Shown here piece by piece: positions 6,101 through 10,803 of a stretch of DNA of 10,803 nucleotides (positions are counted from its first letter, which is position 1; every line of letters starts with the position of its first letter). Origin of the DNA: JBFLVQ01 sp040758525 (GTDB lineage: Bacteria; Acidobacteriota; Blastocatellia; Chloracidobacteriales; JADJPF01); the NCBI GenBank assembly GCA_040758525.1, contig JBFLVQ010000305.1:1-10803 (forward strand), written 5' to 3'. The position numbers and the translations under genes are program-made. The notes under the pieces were generated by a model. It saw nothing but the letters and a program-made list of their open reading frames with translations. It was not told the origin of the DNA and did no database searches.

Positions 6101-7826
6101 CTATACCATCAACCCCTGCAATAGAGACGATTATGAAACTTTATTAATACAACTACGCAGCACCGATAGAATGCCTGAAATTATTGTGCATTTGTGCAGT
6201 CTCACACCTCTGATTAATAATCGATCTCAACAAGGAATGGACTTCTTTCACCAGATGCAAGAGCAAGGTCTATACAGTCTACTCTTTCTTGCACAAGCAT
6301 TAGCAAAAGAGTCGCCTAGCACAGAGCTGCATATAGAGGTTGTTGCTAATCAGGTAAGAGAAGTAAGTCCATCAGAAGCTACCTATCCAGAGAAAGCTAC
6401 CATACTAGCACCCTGCCAAGTCATTTGTCAGGAGAATCCTAATATCAGTTGCCATTTTATCGATGTCATTCTTCCTGAAGCTACAACTGTACAGGTAGAT
6501 ATGTTAGTTAATCAGATATTGGCAGAGATTATTGCTAAGCCACACGATTTAATTGTTGCCTATCGTGATCGTCAGCGCTGGGTACAAAGCTATGAACAGG
6601 TTCAGATAGATGGTGATGCCAAACCTATTAGACCATTGCAAGAGAATGGTGTCTACCTTATCACTGGAGGAATGGGTGGTATAGGTCTATTACTGGCAAA
6701 TTACTTGGCCAGAACAGTAAAAGCTAAATTGATTCTGGCCGGACGGACTGATTTTCCTGATAAAGAAGCCTGGCAGACCTGGCTAGCAACCCATGATGAA
6801 CAGGATAAAGTTAGTAACAAGATTAGAAAATTACAGGCTCTTGAACAACTAAACGCAGAAGTTTGGGTTACTACTGCTGATGTTACCAATGAAGAGCAGA
6901 TGCACAGGTTAATATGCCAGATTTATGATCGTTTTGGCCAGCTCAATGGAGTATTACATACTGCCGGTATTACCAGCGGTGCTTCTATCTTTAATCCGAT
7001 TACTGAAATTGGTCCAAGTGAATTAGCCGAGCAGTTTCAACCTAAAGGACAAGGTCTATATGTTCTAGAAAAAGTATTACGAGAAAGAGAGATAGATTTC
7101 TGTTTACTATTCTCTTCCAATGCTTCTATCTTGGGTGGAATGGGGTTTATCGCTTATTCTGCAGCAAATCTATTTATGGATAGTTTTGCTGCTTACTGTA
7201 GAAGAATGGGCAAACCTTGGATTAGCGCTAATTGGGATCCTTGGCCGGCAGAGACACGCAAATATACCGAATATCAGACCAGTATGGATCAATACACAAT
7301 GACGATAGGCGAGAGTGAGGAAGCCTTTCGCAGAATTGTATCAATGGTTGATGAGGGTCAGTTGGTAGTCTCAACAGGAGAGCTACACACTAGACTTAAG
7401 TTATGGATTAACCGCGATCTCACTAGATCGCAAACAATGGAGGGTGCTTTTTCAGCACACCCACGTCCAAACTTGTCAAGTGTCTATGTAGCGCCAAGAG
7501 ATGATATGGAGGAGACCATCGCCAGGCTCTGGCAAGAACTGCTTGCCGTAGAAGAGGTTGGTATCTTTGATAATTTTTTTGAACTAGGCGGCCACTCTCT
7601 ATTAGCTACTAGGATTGTTGGTCGTTTGCGAGATACTTTCCAGATAGATCTGCCATTACGTAAACTTTTTGAAATGCCTACAGTAGTAGGATTAGCACTA
7701 TCTATAAAAGAGTTGCAAGCTCAAGAACAAGAGCAAGAAAAGATAGAGATCTTGAATAAGCTGGCACAACTATCAGAAGAAGATGTCACCGCAGAGATTG
7801 AAAAGAGGATGGGATCGATAAGCTAA
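3174..7826 (+). CDS. type I modular polyketide synthase, KS-AT-KR-ACP
   Basis: One complete 1550-residue extension module. The ketosynthase (about 13-440) has the Cys-His-His triad: Cys184 in TACSTS, His320 in VETHGTGTALGDP and His360 in SNFGHLDAAAG. Because Cys184 is present it condenses and is not a decarboxylating loading KS. The acyltransferase (about 538-850) has FPGGGAQ (539-545), Ser632 in GHSLGE and His731 in VAAHS, a specificity motif matching neither the malonyl (HAFH) nor the methylmalonyl (YASH) consensus. The post-AT linker is at about 873-884 (PTYPFERQRYW). The ketoreductase (structural part from about 905) has TGGMGGIG (1164-1171), Ser1315, Tyr1328 and Asn1332, so it should be active. 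The ACP carries phosphopantetheine Ser1475 in LGGHSLLATR. DH, ER, MT and TE domains are absent, so the module would leave a beta-hydroxyl. A Gln/Glu-rich charged tail follows the ACP and may dock to the NRPS. Its stop codon overlaps the next start. Confidence 0.97.
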   Translation: MNKSALIDNLDGSEIAVIGIACRFPGAKNLNEFWQNLYNGVESISFLTKEEINPSGVDPAQLDDPNYVNAASILEDVELFDAAFFGYTPREAETMDPQQRLFLETAWQALEHAGYNPETYQGAIGVYAGARTNTYLFNIVSNRNLVNALGAFEIGLGNDLAFLSTRVSYKLNLKGPSYSVHTACSTSLVAVHLACQSLLMDECQMALAGGVAVNVPQKTGYLYQHGGILSPDGHCRTFDANAKGTIFGSGVSVIVLKQLADAIRDGDFIHAVIRGSATNNDGSQKASFTAPSVYGQTEVILEALANAGITPDTISYVETHGTGTALGDPIELRALTRAFGNAIGQQKYCAIGSVKSNFGHLDAAAGMASLVKTILALQHKMLPPSLHFTKPNPNIDFEYSPFFVNTELREWHRSATPRRAAVSSFGVGGTNAHVILEEAPHIEECKDARPWQLLLLSAKTETALQKATINLVDYFQQQPTLDLADAAFTLQMGRYAFNHRRMLVCQSVNDAIDALTTCDPQRIYTAQAELNDRPVVFMFPGGGAQYVNMGEELYRTEPLFREHVDRCAELLKSQVNYDLRELLYPAQEQLETVCEKLKKTSFALPALFVIEYALAQLWIYWGVRPQALIGHSLGEYTAACLAGVFSLEDALALVVLRGQLFEQLPSGSMLSVPLSAGEVQTFLNKGLSLAAINAPGQSVVSGTNDAIDELADLLISKDIEFRRLQIDVAAHSDMVTPILPLFREFVEQLPLQKPQIPFLSNVTGTWISDQEATDPAYWVKHLRETVRFADGIKELIKNSSRLLLEVGPGQTLSTLAKLQVNSARLVHSSIRHPYEKRSDVAFLLTTLGKLWLAGAKIDWAGFYLQQERRRVPLPTYPFERQRYWVEAKESLGAVTDLVAHGKRLDISSWFYLPSWKRSLPSRFVKIGELATQPRRWLILSDQLGVSRKLLTRLREEQQQVVNVEMAERFAKIDIDTYTINPCNRDDYETLLIQLRSTDRMPEIIVHLCSLTPLINNRSQQGMDFFHQMQEQGLYSLLFLAQALAKESPSTELHIEVVANQVREVSPSEATYPEKATILAPCQVICQENPNISCHFIDVILPEATTVQVDMLVNQILAEIIAKPHDLIVAYRDRQRWVQSYEQVQIDGDAKPIRPLQENGVYLITGGMGGIGLLLANYLARTVKAKLILAGRTDFPDKEAWQTWLATHDEQDKVSNKIRKLQALEQLNAEVWVTTADVTNEEQMHRLICQIYDRFGQLNGVLHTAGITSGASIFNPITEIGPSELAEQFQPKGQGLYVLEKVLREREIDFCLLFSSNASILGGMGFIAYSAANLFMDSFAAYCRRMGKPWISANWDPWPAETRKYTEYQTSMDQYTMTIGESEEAFRRIVSMVDEGQLVVSTGELHTRLKLWINRDLTRSQTMEGAFSAHPRPNLSSVYVAPRDDMEETIARLWQELLAVEEVGIFDNFFELGGHSLLATRIVGRLRDTFQIDLPLRKLFEMPTVVGLALSIKELQAQEQEQEKIEILNKLAQLSEEDVTAEIEKRMGSIS

Positions 7827-10803
7827 TGAGTGATTTCTCTAAACAGCTTGAAAACCTTTCAGCAAAAAGGCGTGCCTTATTTGAGATGCTCCTCAAAGAG
7901 AAGAAAGCTAAAAGCACTCGACGGCCACCTATCTCTCCAAGACAGGATAATGGACCAGTTCCACTTTCATTTGCTCAACAACGTCTATGGTTTTTGGCTC
8001 AGCTTGAGCCAAACAGCTCTTTCTATAACATTCCGACCGCAGTACGATTAAATGGCTTGCTTGATATTGCCATACTAACAAGGAGTCTTAATGAGATAGT
8101 ACGCCGGCATCAAGTATTACGCACCAGCTTTACTACTATAGATGGACAGCCAGCACAGATAATCTTTCCAGATGTCAGTGTGAATCTGTCTGTGATAGAT
8201 CTACAGCAATTATCAGCACAGCAAAGAGAAGTAGAAGCTGTGCGAGTTGCTACTGCACAAGGACAGTATCATTTTGATATCTCACAACCACCACTGATAT
8301 GTGTAAGCTTACTAAAGCTTGCTCTACAAGATCATATAGTGCTTATTAATATGCACCATATAATCTCTGATGGTTGGTCTATCAGTATTCTTATAAGTGA
8401 GTTAATAGCTTTATATGAAGCCTTTCAATCCGGTAGACCCTCAACGCTGACAGAACTCCCTATTCAGTATGCAGACTACGCAGTATGGCAGCGAGAATGG
8501 TTGCAAGGTGAAGTGTTAGAGCGTCAACTCTCTTATTGGCAGCAACAGTTGCAAGGTGCTCCTGCTAAGTTGGAGCTACCTACGGATCATCCACGTCCTG
8601 TAGTCCAGACATATCAAGGCACACGCACGCGATTGAAGCTACCAGAAACTCTTAACGAGAAACTTCAGATATTTAGCCGCAGCCAGCAAACAACACTATT
8701 TATGACACTGCTGACTGCTTTCAAAGTCTTGCTATACCGCTATTGTGGGCAATTATGTATTGTTATTGGCTCACCCATTGCAGGGCGCAATTGTAGAGAG
8801 GTTGAACGGTTGATAGGGTTTTTTGTCAACACTCTAGTATTGCGCTCGGATCTTTCTCCTACCATGAGCTTTCAAACGCTACTAGCACAGGTAAAAGAAA
8901 CAACGCTAGCAGCATATGCATATCAAGAACTACCTTTCGAGCAATTAGTAGAAAAGTTACAACGGCAGCGAGATATAAGCAGTACTCCATTGTTTCAGGT
9001 AATGTTTGCATTACAGAATATGCCCACTGTTTCACTAGAGTTTGCTGGCCTTAGTTTAACCCCTATCGATATTGACACAGGAACAGTAAATTTCGATCTT
9101 GCGTTATCAATGACAGAGACAGCAACAGATCTGACAGGGTGGTTAGAGTACAACACCGATCTATTTGACGAAGCTACTGTCATACGTATGAAAGGCCATT
9201 TTCAGACATTGTTGGAGGCTCTGGTGACAACACCAGAACAATCCATCTCACATCTACCTATACTCACATATGCAGAGAACCAGCAACTGCTCTTTGAATG
9301 GAGTGGTGAATGGAGTTGTGCTCAGGAGGATTATCCAAAGGATAAATGTATTTATCAACTGTTTGAAACTCAAGCTGAACATAATCGAGATACTATCGCG
9401 CTAATTTGTGGAGAGCAGCAGTTAACCTATCGTGAATTAAATAGACGAGCCAATCAGCTAGCACATTATCTAAGCAGTTTAGGAGTAGGACGAGAAGTAG
9501 TAGTAGGCATCTGTCTAGAGCGCTCGTTAGAGATAGTAGTGGCGATTCTAGCTGTACACAAAGCTGGTGGTGCTTACCTGCCACTCGAACCAGAGTATCC
9601 ACAAGAGCGATTAGCTTTTATGTTAGCAGATTCATCTGCTAGTGTGCTGATAACTGCAGAGCGCCTGCTCAATCTCTTCCCTCAGGATAAATCTAATATT
9701 GTCTGTATAGATAGGGATTGGCACAGTATCGCTACACACAGCGATAAGAATCCTCTAGCAGTAGCTTTGCCAACAGACTTGGCTTATCTGATCTATACAT
9801 CAGGAACAACCGGTAAACCAAAAGCAGTAATGGTTGAACATACTAATCTCCTTAATACCATACTGGCTAGCAGAGATAGATTCAACTTTAGTGCCGAGGA
9901 TACTATCGCATCGATTGCTTCCTACTGCTTTGATATATCGCTATTTGAATCGATGATAGCGCTGGTTTCAGGAGGAGCAGTAGTAATTTTAAGCAGAGCA
10001 GAGATTCTCGATATCGGTAGATTGGTAGAGAGATTGAATGATGTAACACTGCTACACACTGTACCAAGTTTGATGAGACAGATTGTAGGGTTTATCAAAG
10101 CCAGTAGAGTGAAAAACAGTTATGAGAATATTCGCAAGATCTTTATTGGCGGAGATCTGGTAGCGCCACAGTTGTTAGCAGAGATGAAGGAGGTATTTCC
10201 CCACACCAGCATAGATGTATTGTATGGACCGACCGAGACAGCGATCATCTGTGCTAGTTACAGTGTACCAAGAGATAAGAGAGTCACACGTCATATTATT
10301 GGCAAACCGATAAACAATGTGCGTTTACGCATCTATGATAAGAATCAAGAGTTATTGCCAATAGGAGTGCCAGGCGAGATTTATATAGGAGGAACTGGTG
10401 TTGCACGAGGCTATTTTCAACGAGAAGAGTTGACTAATGAGAAATATATAACGATGTCGGTAGGTAGATACTATCGCAGTGGCGACATAGGTCGTTATCT
10501 GCCCAGTGGCGATATAGAGTTTCTTGGACGTATAGATGGACAGGTAAAGATTCGTGGATATCGCATAGAGCTAGGTGAGATAGCCACAGTAATAAATGAG
10601 AGTGGTTTAGTACAAGATGTCATAGTGATAGTGAGAGAAGATCAGGCTGGCGAGAAATATCTAGTAGCATATGTAGTGACAATTCAAGAGGGCAATGTTG
10701 AAGTAAGCCAGTTACGCAATTATCTTAGAGAGAGATTACCAGACTACATGATTCCAGCAGCTTTTGTGCTAATGGAGCAATTACCTCTTACCCTCAATGG
10801 CAA
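7826..10803 (+). CDS. non-ribosomal peptide synthetase, C-A domains (3' end outside window)
   Basis: The frame is open for 992 codons from the ATG at 7826-7828 to the window end, without a stop or visible frameshift. The ATG shares its A with the PKS stop (TAATG), so the two are probably coupled. A charged N-terminal helix (about 1-35) may dock to the PKS ACP. The condensation domain has PLSFAQQRLWFL (46-57), the active-site HHIISDG (177-183), YADYAVWQ (215-222) and IGFFVNT (330-336); it looks like an LCL-type domain accepting an upstream acyl chain. The adenylation domain has LTYREL (533-538), YTSGTTGKPK (657-666), FDISLFE (702-708), YGPTET (800-805), YRSGD (883-887), and GQVKIRGYRIELGE (905-918). 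Aligned to GrsA-Phe the pocket is D703, I704, F707, H744, F773, G775, L799, I807, I808 (code DIFHFGLII, final Lys just past the window). No known code matches exactly; small residues such as Gly or Ser share six positions each. A carrier domain is expected next. Confidence 0.96.
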   Translation, partial: MSDFSKQLENLSAKRRALFEMLLKEKKAKSTRRPPISPRQDNGPVPLSFAQQRLWFLAQLEPNSSFYNIPTAVRLNGLLDIAILTRSLNEIVRRHQVLRTSFTTIDGQPAQIIFPDVSVNLSVIDLQQLSAQQREVEAVRVATAQGQYHFDISQPPLICVSLLKLALQDHIVLINMHHIISDGWSISILISELIALYEAFQSGRPSTLTELPIQYADYAVWQREWLQGEVLERQLSYWQQQLQGAPAKLELPTDHPRPVVQTYQGTRTRLKLPETLNEKLQIFSRSQQTTLFMTLLTAFKVLLYRYCGQLCIVIGSPIAGRNCREVERLIGFFVNTLVLRSDLSPTMSFQTLLAQVKETTLAAYAYQELPFEQLVEKLQRQRDISSTPLFQVMFALQNMPTVSLEFAGLSLTPIDIDTGTVNFDLALSMTETATDLTGWLEYNTDLFDEATVIRMKGHFQTLLEALVTTPEQSISHLPILTYAENQQLLFEWSGEWSCAQEDYPKDKCIYQLFETQAEHNRDTIALICGEQQLTYRELNRRANQLAHYLSSLGVGREVVVGICLERSLEIVVAILAVHKAGGAYLPLEPEYPQERLAFMLADSSASVLITAERLLNLFPQDKSNIVCIDRDWHSIATHSDKNPLAVALPTDLAYLIYTSGTTGKPKAVMVEHTNLLNTILASRDRFNFSAEDTIASIASYCFDISLFESMIALVSGGAVVILSRAEILDIGRLVERLNDVTLLHTVPSLMRQIVGFIKASRVKNSYENIRKIFIGGDLVAPQLLAEMKEVFPHTSIDVLYGPTETAIICASYSVPRDKRVTRHIIGKPINNVRLRIYDKNQELLPIGVPGEIYIGGTGVARGYFQREELTNEKYITMSVGRYYRSGDIGRYLPSGDIEFLGRIDGQVKIRGYRIELGEIATVINESGLVQDVIVIVREDQAGEKYLVAYVVTIQEGNVEVSQLRNYLRERLPDYMIPAAFVLMEQLPLTLNG

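Noticed and set aside
7830..8051. Plus-strand frame of 73 codons at the start of the NRPS gene
   Set aside because: The overlapping frame from 7826 carries recognisable condensation-domain sequence and runs to the window end, so this is a shadow.

Overview
The window holds the start of a modular polyketide/non-ribosomal-peptide assembly line, with three genes of other kinds to its left. Base composition is AT-rich, roughly 40% GC by eye and lower between genes, and ATA, TTA and AGA codons are common. A CHAT-domain protein, a GT1-type glycosyltransferase and a PKS-NRPS operon together suggest a bacterium with a complex lifestyle and rich secondary metabolism, such as a cyanobacterium. I saw no copy of the cyanobacterial HIP1 octamer GCGATCGC, so that assignment is only a guess.

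Layout. Positions 1-450 (+) are the C-terminal end of a CHAT (caspase-like) protein that begins before the window. Converging on it, with only 15 bases between the two stop codons and a 10-bp hairpin at the junction, is a 158-codon gene of unknown function (466-942, -). Upstream of that on the same strand, 153 bases away, is a complete GT1-type glycosyltransferase (1096-2391, -). A 782-base AT-rich region (2392-3173) separates this leftward pair from the rightward operon. It should hold both sets of promoters, and it contains several inverted and tandem repeats that look like operator or activator sites.

The rightward operon starts with a 1550-residue type I PKS module (3174-7826) arranged KS-AT-KR-ACP. 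It is followed by an NRPS (7826 to beyond the window end) that begins with a condensation domain and an adenylation domain. The NRPS start codon overlaps the PKS stop codon (TAATG), so the two are very likely translationally coupled and adjacent in the assembly line. All expected catalytic residues are present in both proteins.

How it would work (inference): the PKS takes an acyl or peptidyl starter supplied from elsewhere, because it has no loading domain. It adds one extender unit, reduces the beta-keto group to a hydroxyl and passes the chain to the C domain of the NRPS. That domain joins it to an amino acid chosen by an A domain with binding-pocket code D-I-F-H-F-G-L-I-I-(K). The divergent glycosyltransferase could glycosylate the product, for tailoring or self-protection. 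The rest of the line, including any thioesterase, lies to the right of the window.
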